DNA from: Gammaproteobacteria bacterium | Lineage (GTDB): Bacteria > Pseudomonadota > Gammaproteobacteria > Arenicellales > UBA868 | DNA length: 34,067 nt | Assembly: GCA_016776875.1 (NCBI GenBank) | Contig: JADHSN010000006.1 | Span: 1 to 34,067, forward strand | Direction: 5' to 3' | Part shown: one piece after another, positions 1 through 7,966 of the stretch | Position numbering within the stretch: position 1 is the stretch's first letter | How the letters are laid out: every line of letters starts with the position of its first letter | Notes under the pieces: generated by a model | What the model saw: the letters and a program-made list of their open reading frames with translations, nothing else | What the model was told of the DNA's origin: nothing | Databases searched by the model: none | Translations under genes and position numbers: made by a program

Positions 1-1558
1 CGATAACGTCCGGATGTCGAACCTTATCGTTGGTCGCAAAAATATCCTGCAGGAACAACGGAAGCACGGTGCCGCCATCGTTATGCACAATCTGTTGCAT
101 CTCGACATAAATATCCCGACGTTTGTTTTGATCGGTCTCAACACGACCCATTTTCAGAAGCTTGTCGAACTGCGCATTTTTCCAATAGGTGTCGTTCCAG
201 GCTGCGTCTCCCGCATATATCGTTGAGAACATCATATTCTCAGTCGGTCGTCCCGACCAGTAACAAGCTGAAAATGGCTTCTTCATCCATACATTAGACC
301 AGTAACCGTCATCCGGCTCCCGAACGACTTCAATATTAATGCCAGCGGGTCGAGCCGTTTCCGCCATTAACTGGCCTGCATCAATCGATCCACCGAACCC
401 TGTTTCAGCCGCGTGAAACTTCACGTTCAGGCTGTCCATACCGGCTTTCTTGAGGTGATATTTGGCCTTATCGGGATCATAGGCGCGTTGTGGCAGTTCG
501 TCGTTTGAGGCCCGATAGAAATTAGCAGGTCCAATCGGGTTATCGTTACCCAACTCACCATAGCCTCGCGCGACAACTTTCAGCCACTGCTCCCGATCGA
601 CAATATATTTCATTGCCGTTCTCACGTCGTTGTTGTCAAACGGCGCCACATTAGTCAGCATCGGAAGCGTGATCTGCTTATTTCCTTTGGTCGCGTCAAC
701 GACAATACCGGGCTGACGTTTCAGTAGATCTGCAGTTTTTGCGGAAACATTATTCATCGCATCGAGCTCACCCGTGCGCAGGGCCGCTTCACGCGCAGCG
801 GAATCTGCGATTTGCAGGGTTTCGACCTCATCGAAGAATCGTCGATTGGGCTTCCAGTAATTTGGATTCGCTTTGGTTAGGGTGCGAACGCCTGGCTCGT
901 GCTCGACTAAAGTAAAGCCTCCCGTGCCTGTGCCAGACTGCCAATCAATCGTGCCGTCTCCATTCGACGGACAAATGAGAAGGTGATAGTCGGTAAGAAT
1001 AAACGGGAAATCAGCGTCTCCGCCGGAAAGCTCCACCACAACACCATATTTGCCATCCGCTTTAACTGATGTCACGGCGCCCAGTTGACCCTTGGCTGCT
1101 GACTTTGATTCCTCACCGAGATGATGATTAAGCGAATCTACAACGTCTTCGGCAGTCAGTGATTTTCCATTATGAAACTCGACGCCCTGACGGATTTTGA
1201 AGTTCCATGTTTTTGCACCATTACTACCTTCCCAACTCTCGGCCAATTCTGGAACCAGTTCGCCAGATGGAGCGACCTCGGTCAAATTGTTTCGGAGTTG
1301 ACCAAATTGTACGTTCAGCATGTAATGATCAAGAATCTGACCCGGATCCATCACGTCACTCGTTGCGCCTCCGGTTACCCCTTGGCGAAATCGACCACCC
1401 TGCTTCGGTGCCGCCATAGCACTTTGCATATAAAGGCCGGGCGCCATTGCACCAAGACCCATTGCCGAAACCCGTGACATAAACTCACGTCGGCTAATTT
1501 TGCCCTTAGCTACCTTTTCTTGAAGACGATCCAGCTCTACCCTCTGTTTTTCATACAT
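1..1558 (-). CDS. Tat-exported ABC transporter substrate-binding protein, family 5 (partial, C-terminus beyond window)
   Basis: Periplasmic binding protein of the peptide/nickel (DppA/OppA) type that would deliver a peptide or other small solute to an ABC permease. I translated the reverse strand: the frame stays open for 519 codons from the ATG at 1558 to the window edge. The N-terminus has a Tat signal: basic region, twin arginines at residues 23-24 (ISRREFM), a hydrophobic stretch and a likely cleavage near residue 50 (AMAA). Family-typical segments follow, such as LVPELAESWE, WNFKIRQGVEFHNGK and LTAEDVVDSL. The start fits a GGAG about 8 bases upstream. No permease or ATPase gene is visible; they may lie beyond the left edge. 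The gene sits downstream of, and in the same direction as, the LysR gene, with a 259-base gap. Family is near certain; substrate is unknown. Confidence 0.9.
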   Translation of the reverse strand, partial: MYEKQRVELDRLQEKVAKGKISRREFMSRVSAMGLGAMAPGLYMQSAMAAPKQGGRFRQGVTGGATSDVMDPGQILDHYMLNVQFGQLRNNLTEVAPSGELVPELAESWEGSNGAKTWNFKIRQGVEFHNGKSLTAEDVVDSLNHHLGEESKSAAKGQLGAVTSVKADGKYGVVVELSGGDADFPFILTDYHLLICPSNGDGTIDWQSGTGTGGFTLVEHEPGVRTLTKANPNYWKPNRRFFDEVETLQIADSAAREAALRTGELDAMNNVSAKTADLLKRQPGIVVDATKGNKQITLPMLTNVAPFDNNDVRTAMKYIVDREQWLKVVARGYGELGNDNPIGPANFYRASNDELPQRAYDPDKAKYHLKKAGMDSLNVKFHAAETGFGGSIDAGQLMAETARPAGINIEVVREPDDGYWSNVWMKKPFSACYWSGRPTENMMFSTIYAGDAAWNDTYWKNAQFDKLLKMGRVETDQNKRRDIYVEMQQIVHNDGGTVLPLFLQDIFATNDKVRHPDVI

Positions 1559-1817
1559 ATCCCTTGCTCCTCAGTGGTTAATATTTTGACATCGCGGCGA
1601 TTTCTGAGGTCATCGCGAAGAAAAATTTGGCCTACAAACGACCGCAGTTTCTATAAAAATACCCATTCACCGCAATGATGTCAACATAGTTTATTTAGAC
1701 TAAATGTGTAATCACGGAACAAGCGAGGACAAAAAGGTCGCACACCGCTAAGTGGCCTCTGCCTTTTGTAAAGTGAACTGCCACACCTGATCAGCGAGCC
1801 CTGAGACTCACATCCTG
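1559..1817. other. Intergenic region between LysR gene and binding-protein gene
   Basis: No convincing gene. On the minus strand, just after the LysR stop, AAAAGG (complement of 1762-1767) can pair with CCTTTT (complement of 1732-1737) across a long loop and is followed by a short T run. This is at best a weak intrinsic terminator for the LysR gene. The remainder presumably carries the promoter of the binding-protein gene, but I see no strong -35/-10 pair. Confidence 0.3.
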
Positions 1818-2693
1818 TCACTCATATGCGGGAGATTTCTCTACCCGAGCGAAAATATCCCTCACACCCTCCAGTGCAGCCGACTGAACATCGGGGTGTG
1901 TCGGACGAGCCGGGTAAATAGCGTGAGCGGGTCGTACCCATACAGGGGCGTCTGGCACCAGTCGAACCGCACCAGACGTGATCAGCGCTCGAGCAGACCT
2001 CTCCACAACATATGCGCTACACGCTTCTTGGGTGAGCATAATGCGCGCCGTATCGATGAATTCTGCATGTAAGCGGCACTTTGGTCTGCTCTCAGCAACA
2101 AAACGCCGATGCTCCTCGTCGAATGCCTGATCCCACCCAATAGAGATGTAATTCTCTCGCCAATCGACAACTTCTTCGTAGCTCGTCACCAACACCAGTC
2201 GTTCAGTAAAGAGAGGCTCGAATATCACACCGTTAGTGACCTGATACTGATACCCGACGGCAAGATCCAATTGCCCATTCGCGATTTCTTTTGTCGCAAT
2301 CATTGAGTAACCGCAATCAATCGAGATCGAAACGTCCGGTACATGAAGCGTCATCCAGCCTAACCATTCAGGGACAAGCTCATCCAGCAATAAGTACTGA
2401 CTCATAAATCGGTAGTGAGCGCGATAACTGGTCGCTCGACGCGCGACCTCCCGTCCATGCTCAATCGTGTCGATAACGTTTCGCGCATAGTCAATGAAGC
2501 GCTCGCCTTGTTCCGTAAGCTCGGCGCCGCGACGATGCCGACGAAAAACAGGAAATCCCAGGTAGTCTTCCAATCCCTTTATTCGGCTTGTTACGGCTGC
2601 TTGCGTGACGCAAAGCTCATCTGCCGCACGTCGGAAACTTCCCAGGCGAGCGACTGACAGAAATGTCTTGATCTGGGTGTCAAGATTAGACAT
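1818..2693 (-). CDS. LysR-family transcriptional regulator
   Basis: DNA-binding regulator of 291 residues, the usual LTTR length. Residues about 3-62 form the winged helix-turn-helix (FLSVARLGSFRRAADEL, then VTQAAVTSRIKGLE), followed by a linker helix and the effector-binding domain from about residue 90. It is divergently transcribed from the desaturase/PanB-like/Rieske/aldolase operon with only 98 bases between the start codons, the classic layout for an LTTR that controls its neighbour and itself. It may also affect the binding-protein gene downstream. The inducer cannot be deduced. The ATG start lies directly behind the helix-turn-helix, as expected; no clear Shine-Dalgarno is seen in the AT-rich upstream DNA. 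Confidence 0.93.
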   Translation of the reverse strand: MSNLDTQIKTFLSVARLGSFRRAADELCVTQAAVTSRIKGLEDYLGFPVFRRHRRGAELTEQGERFIDYARNVIDTIEHGREVARRATSYRAHYRFMSQYLLLDELVPEWLGWMTLHVPDVSISIDCGYSMIATKEIANGQLDLAVGYQYQVTNGVIFEPLFTERLVLVTSYEEVVDWRENYISIGWDQAFDEEHRRFVAESRPKCRLHAEFIDTARIMLTQEACSAYVVERSARALITSGAVRLVPDAPVWVRPAHAIYPARPTHPDVQSAALEGVRDIFARVEKSPAYE

Positions 2694-2791
2694 AAATAAT
2701 ATCTATTAAATTGCTAATTAAATTTAAATTTACTTTTATCTAATTATCCTCAAAATCGCTATGACGGCAACCCTGAGTCAGGCGGAAAGAA
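2694..2791. promoter_or_regulatory. Divergent control region with a 14-bp perfect palindrome, candidate LysR site
   Basis: The 98 bases between the LysR gene and the desaturase gene are very AT-rich. Positions 2719-2732 read TAAATTTAAATTTA, which is its own reverse complement and contains a T-N11-A spacing as in LTTR boxes. This is a plausible binding site for the adjacent LysR protein. AT-rich DNA yields palindromes by chance, so the assignment rests mainly on position. Confidence 0.4.
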
Positions 2792-3826
2792 TTGACTACG
2801 AATACTTTCATCGCAACAAACGCGGCTTCGAGCGGGATCACGCTTGAGCGCAAGACCCTGAAAGCACTCTGCAGACGTTCAGATTTGCCGGGTCTTATCT
2901 ACCTCGGCAAATGGGCGCTAGCCCTAGGCATCTCAGGGTCCACGGTTTACCTTACGCTTGGAACCGCTTGGGTTTGGCCAGCAATGCTGATATACGGCAC
3001 GGTTCTGTCGGTGCCGGTATATGCGATGAGTCATGAAACTGCGCATGGCACAGCCTTTAGAACGCGCTGGCTAAATGAAACCGTCATGTGGATCTGCGCC
3101 CTGCTCTATCTTGAGGAACCACTGCACCGACGCTACACCCACACCAATCATCACACCTACACCTGGCATGTTGGCAAAGACAGTCAAATGCCCTTCGATA
3201 CACCAATGACACTCGCGGTCTGGATAATGGAAATATCAGGCTTCTCGCTCACTCGCTTCCATATTCATCGCCTCATTCAGTTAGCGGTTGGACACTACCC
3301 CGAAACATTAAGATCAGTGGTTCCTGAAAATGAATTCCCCCGACTCCGATGGAACGCGCGGTCCTTTCTCGGTATTTATATCGCTATTGGCGTTGCCATT
3401 GGCTTTGGTGCAACATGGTTATGGTGGTTTCTGATATTGCCCACTCTAATCGGGCGTCCCATCGTCCTGTTAATGACTCTCATTCAGCATGTCGAAATGG
3501 CCGAGAATTCCCCTTCGATTCTGAACAGTACGCGATCCTGTCGAAGCAGTCCCATCGCCTCGTTTCTCTACCTGAATATGGAAAATCATGTGGAGCATCA
3601 TCTTTACCCGCAAGTGCCTTTTTTTGCACTACCGGCTCTCCATCGGGAACTAAAAGATCAACTCCCAATTCCTGATCCTGGTTTCTGGCGGACTAACCTC
3701 GAAGTATTATCGGTGGTCATTCGCCGCTCCCTCGGGCGCAATACCAAGGCGCGGACTATTCGCCAGGCGCCGCACCATATCACCGACGGAGGATCGGTTT
3801 CTCAGATTTCAAAAAGGACTATGTAA
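2792..3826 (+). CDS. Membrane fatty-acid-desaturase-family diiron oxidase
   Basis: Integral membrane diiron enzyme of 344 residues that desaturates or hydroxylates its substrate with O2 and electrons from a ferredoxin. The three histidine boxes are present: H81-x3-H85 (HETAH), H117-x2-H120-H121 (HTNHH) and H266-x2-H269-H270 (HVEHH). Hydrophobic stretches lie around residues 34-77, 97-107, 192-232 and 273-283. The start is a TTG with GGAAAG a few bases upstream; the first in-frame ATG is much later (about residue 65), so TTG is the best choice. The stop is 2 bases before the next ATG, so translation is probably coupled. The nearby Rieske ferredoxin is the obvious electron donor. Whether the substrate is an acyl lipid or a small polar metabolite cannot be told; the context of aldolase-like genes points away from plain membrane-lipid desaturation (inference). 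Confidence 0.88.
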   Translation: MTTNTFIATNAASSGITLERKTLKALCRRSDLPGLIYLGKWALALGISGSTVYLTLGTAWVWPAMLIYGTVLSVPVYAMSHETAHGTAFRTRWLNETVMWICALLYLEEPLHRRYTHTNHHTYTWHVGKDSQMPFDTPMTLAVWIMEISGFSLTRFHIHRLIQLAVGHYPETLRSVVPENEFPRLRWNARSFLGIYIAIGVAIGFGATWLWWFLILPTLIGRPIVLLMTLIQHVEMAENSPSILNSTRSCRSSPIASFLYLNMENHVEHHLYPQVPFFALPALHRELKDQLPIPDPGFWRTNLEVLSVVIRRSLGRNTKARTIRQAPHHITDGGSVSQISKRTM

Positions 3827-3828
3827 AT

Positions 3829-4677
3829 ATGAAGCGGATATATGATTTCAGCCGACACCCGGCGACCCGTAATTACACCATCGAGGACCTGCAAGCGCTC
3901 AAGGGTTCGGGCCAAAAACTGTCCATGGCCAACCCCGTCGGTGACGACGAGACACTCGCCTGTGTTGAGGCGGGCATCGATCTTTTTGTGGTTGGCGCTG
4001 ATCAGATTGAGGACATCCGACGAATCGCCCCGACTCATTTCACAGGGGTCGGCTCGACCTGGGCTCAATTTGATTCAAATGAAGAAATCATGGCCCACGC
4101 CTTTGATGCCATGCGCCGCGGCGCGGACATGTACTACACCTTGCGGTCTTATGAAGCGATGGAAATGATGGCGAAGGAAGGCATTCCCGTGCAAAGCCAC
4201 ATTGGACTGATCCCAACTTTCAGCCACTACGGCGGCGGCCTTAGAGGCTGGGGCCGCGAAGCCACCGAAGCCATGCAGATCTTCACGACTTTAAAACGCA
4301 TGGAAGAAGCAGGCGTCTTTGCCGTCGAAGCAGAATGTATTGCCGAGGAAGTACTTGATGCGATTAATCTTAAAACCTCGATCGTGACCTTTTCGTTAGG
4401 ATCAGGCAGCGGTGGAGATGTCATCATGTCATTTGTGGCCGATATTTGCGGCGAGGCGAGCGAAGAAGACACCCCACCCAAGCATGCCCATGCTTTTGGT
4501 GACCTCGGCCGGCTGCACAAGCAGATTTACAAGGAACGCGTTGCCGCGTTGGGCGCCTTTCATCAAGAAGTAGCGGCCAATCACTTTCCCTATGCACATA
4601 CCAACATTACCATGCGCGCCGGAGAAAAAGAAAAGTTCCTAGAGGCGTTGGATAAATGGACGCCCGCACATCAATAA
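3829..4677 (+). CDS. PanB-like (ketopantoate hydroxymethyltransferase superfamily) protein, divergent active site
   Basis: A 282-residue TIM-barrel protein related to PanB and the PEP mutase/isocitrate lyase superfamily. Matches to PanB seen by eye: residues 119-136 (IPVQSHIGLIPTFSHYGG against PanB VPVCGHLGLTPQSVNIFGG), 162-172 (AGVFAVEAECI, keeping the Glu of PanB's LECVP), 191-207 (GSGSGGDVIMSFVADIC against the PanB GAG-x3-DGQ segment), and a C-terminal FHQEVAANHFPYAH. It differs where PanB binds Mg: VGDS is VGAD (55-58), the LADLPF segment is missing in a shorter loop, and KIEGG is YYTLRS. True ketopantoate synthesis is therefore doubtful; another C-C lyase or aldol-type reaction is likelier. 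A ribosome site AAAAGGA precedes the ATG. Second gene of the operon; no panC is adjacent. Confidence 0.72.
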   Translation: MKRIYDFSRHPATRNYTIEDLQALKGSGQKLSMANPVGDDETLACVEAGIDLFVVGADQIEDIRRIAPTHFTGVGSTWAQFDSNEEIMAHAFDAMRRGADMYYTLRSYEAMEMMAKEGIPVQSHIGLIPTFSHYGGGLRGWGREATEAMQIFTTLKRMEEAGVFAVEAECIAEEVLDAINLKTSIVTFSLGSGSGGDVIMSFVADICGEASEEDTPPKHAHAFGDLGRLHKQIYKERVAALGAFHQEVAANHFPYAHTNITMRAGEKEKFLEALDKWTPAHQ

Positions 4678-4716
4678 ATCGATACCCTAAAAGTGAGCAC
4701 GAGAAAGGAAAATTAA

Positions 4717-5046
4717 GTGTCCGTAGAAATTTACGTTTGCCAGGCAGAAGACATTGATGAAGAAGATGTCAGGCGGTTCGATCATCAAGATCAAACCTAT
4801 TGCATCTATCACACCCCCGACGGATTTTTTGCAACCGACGGATTTTGTACGCATGAAGAGCAGCATCTCGAAGATGGCTTCGTGATCGATAATGTCATAG
4901 AGTGTCCCTTGCATCAGGGGCGTTTTGATGTCCGGTCAGGCAAAGCCCTGTCGGCTCCTGTCTGTATTGACCTTAAAACTTACCCAATTGAGGTAAGAGA
5001 TGGCGCCATTTATCTTTTTCTTGATAACGAAACACGCCAATCCTGA
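4717..5046 (+). CDS. Rieske-type [2Fe-2S] ferredoxin
   Basis: Small soluble electron carrier of 109 residues. The Rieske ligands are complete: C44-T-H46 and C63-P-L-H66. Spacing and length resemble the ferredoxin components of aromatic-ring dioxygenases (BphF/CarAc type), not the catalytic oxygenase subunits. The start is a GTG with AAAGGA 7 bases upstream. It lies 39 bases after the PanB-like gene and 24 before the aldolase gene, within the same operon as the membrane diiron enzyme, so it probably feeds electrons to that oxidase. No ferredoxin reductase gene is visible in the window, so a shared cellular reductase must be assumed. Confidence 0.92.
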   Translation: MSVEIYVCQAEDIDEEDVRRFDHQDQTYCIYHTPDGFFATDGFCTHEEQHLEDGFVIDNVIECPLHQGRFDVRSGKALSAPVCIDLKTYPIEVRDGAIYLFLDNETRQS

Positions 5047-5070
5047 ACCCGCGACCTCAAGGAGGACATC

Positions 5071-5844
5071 ATGGCTTCAAATCCTGTAGTACAACATACG
5101 ATTTCACCCGAAGAGTGGGCTTTGCGTCAGGATCTTGCCGCCTGCTATCGACTCTTCGTTAAATACGGCTGGACCGATCTCATTTTCACACACTTGAGTG
5201 CGCGAGTACCGGGAGAACCCTATCACTATCTGATCAATCCTTATGGACTGCTGTTTCAGGAGATCACCGCGTCGAATCTGATTAAGGTCGACTTTTCAGG
5301 CAACGTGGTATCCGGCGACTATCCCTACAATGAAGCAGGGCATGCCATTCACTCAGCCGTGCTCAAGGCGCGACCAGACATCAACGTAGCACTGCATTCT
5401 CATACTCGAGCTGGGACCGCCGTGTCGGCTATGGAGTGTGGTCTGCTTTCTCTGAGTCAGCAGGCGAATGAGATAGGAAATCTGGTCTGTTATCACCGCT
5501 ATGATGTCGCGACCGACAATGACAACGAATGTGCACGCCTCGGTGAAGACCTCGCCGACAAATGGGCCATGATCATGCATAACCACGGCCTGCTCTCGGT
5601 CGGGCGCGACATGGCAGAAGCGTTTTATCTTCTTTACACTCTAGAAAACGCCTGCAAGATTCAGGTGGATGTGATGGCGTCAGGTGCAGAGCAGATCATT
5701 CCCAATCAGAATGCAATCACGAACGTTGAGCAGTTCAGTTTGGTTGGCAAACCGAACGCTGGAGACCCCGACGGCTATTTGCAACGAAACTGGCAGGCGC
5801 TTATCCGGATGCTCGATCGCGAAGATCAATCTTTTCGTCAGTAG
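5071..5844 (+). CDS. Class II aldolase/adducin family protein
   Basis: Zinc-dependent aldolase or decarboxylase of the fuculose-phosphate aldolase/RhaD/adducin fold, 257 residues. Zinc ligands are visible as H109-S-H111 and H172 (in IMHNHGLLSVG); E88 in the NEAGHAIH segment is a candidate general acid/base. The start follows a strong AAGGAGG Shine-Dalgarno. The substrate of this family cannot be inferred from the fold: members cleave phosphorylated sugars, act on hydroxy-keto acids, or serve as cytoskeletal adducins in animals. Last gene of the four-gene operon. Together with the PanB-like protein it suggests that a carbon-carbon bond is made or broken in the pathway. Confidence 0.9.
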   Translation: MASNPVVQHTISPEEWALRQDLAACYRLFVKYGWTDLIFTHLSARVPGEPYHYLINPYGLLFQEITASNLIKVDFSGNVVSGDYPYNEAGHAIHSAVLKARPDINVALHSHTRAGTAVSAMECGLLSLSQQANEIGNLVCYHRYDVATDNDNECARLGEDLADKWAMIMHNHGLLSVGRDMAEAFYLLYTLENACKIQVDVMASGAEQIIPNQNAITNVEQFSLVGKPNAGDPDGYLQRNWQALIRMLDREDQSFRQ

Positions 5845-5872
5845 CGCTGCCCCATCCTCCTTTGGCGAGGCC

Positions 5873-6808
5873 TCAACTTGTGTGCGCCGCATTGTTAGCG
5901 CCTTGTGTCTGGGTACGATTCACCAGAATGACTCCCGCCACGGTGACCGCAAAGGCCGCCCAATGCCACGCGCTGTAGCGCTCATCAAAAACAACCATCG
6001 CAATTGCAATGCCAAAAAAGGTGACCAGATAAGCGACCTGACTGAAATACACCGGGCCCGCAATTCTCACCAGCAAAAAAAACAAGGTAAACGCGATCGC
6101 TGAGATCAGGCCATGTATCATGACCAAGCTATTTGCCAGCGAGACGTCACTCCAGATCGAGAACCACTGTTGAGTCGCGAGCGAGGTAATTAAAAGGATC
6201 AAGGCAGATGCGAACAACATGCCATTAGCGCTCGCCAAATCATCGATATCTTGTGGTCTCACTTTAGCGGTAAAAACGTTTCCTGCGGCATAACTGAGGG
6301 GTGATAAAAACGCCAGCATAAACCATCCTACCGGTTGATCAGCCGGCAAACCGTTATCGGGCAAAACAACAAGCAAGGCGCCCGCGAAGCCGAGGCTAAT
6401 TCCGATACTTCTCCTCACGTTTGGCTTCTCAATAAGCAGCAATAGAGACAGTAGGTAAGTAAAAATAGGGACCATCGTCAGAACAAGCGACATTGCTCCG
6501 ACACTAATGTAGTTCAGGCAAAGAAACATATTTGCGGTGGGCAAGCCCGACGTGAGAGCGCCGGCGCCCAGAAAATAGCGCAGGTGTCGTTTCGATGTGG
6601 GGATCGCTTGTCGCCTCACAAGGTTTATGACTGACAATACAATTGAGCCAATGAGTACCGTCCAGAACGCATAGGCAAGCGCGGGCACTCCGGCAGAGCC
6701 AACGTAACGGGCAACATTCGTTGAGCCTCCCCACAATAAACCGAGCAACAGTAAAAGTGCGACCGATAAACCAGCGCCACGGTGGATGGGATTCTTAGCT
6801 TTAGACAT
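5873..6808 (-). CDS. EamA-family (drug/metabolite) transporter 1
   Basis: Inner-membrane exporter of the DMT superfamily, 311 residues with about ten hydrophobic helices arranged as two EamA repeats (about residues 12-150 and 160-298). The LLWGGSTNVARY segment in the first helix and the YLLSLLLLIEKPNVRRSIGI segment at the end of the first repeat are typical. The C-terminus is short and polar. It converges on the aldolase gene with only 28 bases between the stops, and has the same direction as the next EamA gene (34-base gap), so the two may be co-transcribed. Substrate unknown; family members export amino acids, purines or other small metabolites. Confidence 0.9.
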   Translation of the reverse strand: MSKAKNPIHRGAGLSVALLLLLGLLWGGSTNVARYVGSAGVPALAYAFWTVLIGSIVLSVINLVRRQAIPTSKRHLRYFLGAGALTSGLPTANMFLCLNYISVGAMSLVLTMVPIFTYLLSLLLLIEKPNVRRSIGISLGFAGALLVVLPDNGLPADQPVGWFMLAFLSPLSYAAGNVFTAKVRPQDIDDLASANGMLFASALILLITSLATQQWFSIWSDVSLANSLVMIHGLISAIAFTLFFLLVRIAGPVYFSQVAYLVTFFGIAIAMVVFDERYSAWHWAAFAVTVAGVILVNRTQTQGANNAAHTS

Positions 6809-6842
6809 TGTCAGTTGGAAATTCCTTTAAAAATTGGCCAGA

Positions 6843-7787
6843 TTAGCTTTCATTTTCTTGGCGACTCTGCCCGCCCGGCAAAAGCGGGTTTTTTCGATTG
6901 TTATTTTCATTTTTTAATAGCAATCCGAGAGCACCCATTGTCAAAATTACGCCAATCCAGATTCCAACCGGAGGCAACGCCTCTCCGAGTGCAATCTCCC
7001 ACAGGATGACCCAAGTTGGCGTCATATACGTATACGCCATGACTTTGCTCGTCGGCAAATGAAGGGCCGAGTACTGCAACAAAAAAAATGATGCTGCACT
7101 TGCACAGACAGCCAAGTAAACCAATGTTACCCAGATCATAGGGCGCAATGACAAAAATTCTGTCTTTCTTAAATCATCGATGGCATAGACTGACATTAGC
7201 AATAATGCGGCCACCATCATACCGAACGTAAATACAACAGGTGACTGACCCCTGTTCAGCTTCGGAACCAACGGCGTATATAGGGCATGCGCCACACATC
7301 CCAAGAAATAAATCGCCTCTCCCCTACCAATATCCAGAGCAACCAACGCGTTAAAGTCCGCACGAAAAATGACCCACACGGCCCCAAGCGCCCCCATCAA
7401 AAGTGCAGCCGCCACGCGTCGGGTCACAATCTGGCCTAAAATAAAAAAAGCAAATACGCCGCTGATCACCGGGGTTAGCGTAAATACCGCGGCTGTTGAT
7501 ACAGCAGACGCGGTTTTTAACCCTTCAAACATCATCACAAAATAAATCCCCATCAGGCCGCCCAAAAGGAAATACCGCCAAGAAGCTCGAAGATCATCGC
7601 GGGATATTTGTCCGCTACGCCCAACCCAGACACCCATCACAAGCACCGCCAAAAAAAATCGCATAGCTGTCAAAGCGGCCGGGCTAATATCATTCGCGAT
7701 GACATGGCCCAAACTGAAAGACCCGGCGACCAGAGCCGAAAAGAGAAGCATTGCTCCATGCGCGCGGGTGGTTGAGCTTCCTCTCAT
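6843..7787 (-). CDS. EamA-family (drug/metabolite) transporter 2
   Basis: Second DMT exporter, about 314 residues, ten predicted helices in two EamA repeats; the first helix begins at about AHGAMLLFSALVAG and the last ends near GIWIGVILTMGALGLLL. The frame is open from a GTG at 7838 (331 residues), but that start has no Shine-Dalgarno and would add a basic 17-residue extension before the usual short leader. I prefer the ATG at 7787, which has an AAGG upstream. It has the same direction as transporter 1 and is divergent from transporter 3. It is not a close duplicate of either neighbour by eye. Confidence 0.88.
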   Translation of the reverse strand: MRGSSTTRAHGAMLLFSALVAGSFSLGHVIANDISPAALTAMRFFLAVLVMGVWVGRSGQISRDDLRASWRYFLLGGLMGIYFVMMFEGLKTASAVSTAAVFTLTPVISGVFAFFILGQIVTRRVAAALLMGALGAVWVIFRADFNALVALDIGRGEAIYFLGCVAHALYTPLVPKLNRGQSPVVFTFGMMVAALLLMSVYAIDDLRKTEFLSLRPMIWVTLVYLAVCASAASFFLLQYSALHLPTSKVMAYTYMTPTWVILWEIALGEALPPVGIWIGVILTMGALGLLLKNENNNRKNPLLPGGQSRQENES

Positions 7788-7966
7788 CGCCAAAAGCCTT
7801 AATGAAAGCGTTCTGCCCCTCTTACACAACGGCAGCACACGGATTAGTTTGGATTTTTAAGTCACACCCGCAGTATAGTAATGTTCGACAGAGACTCAAT
7901 TGAATACTTGTACGTTAAGTTGATCTCGCTTCTAATCTGCTAGCGCCCAAAAACGATGATCATCTC

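Noticed and set aside
1172-1477. 101-codon plus-strand frame over the binding-protein gene
   Set aside because: It is a shadow of the well-supported reverse-strand gene and its translation resembles no family.
2761-2847. Small open frame starting with ATG just ahead of and overlapping the desaturase gene
   Set aside because: It is 28 codons, lies in another frame than the desaturase, lacks a ribosome site and has no recognisable product. The TTG start at 2792 explains the region better.
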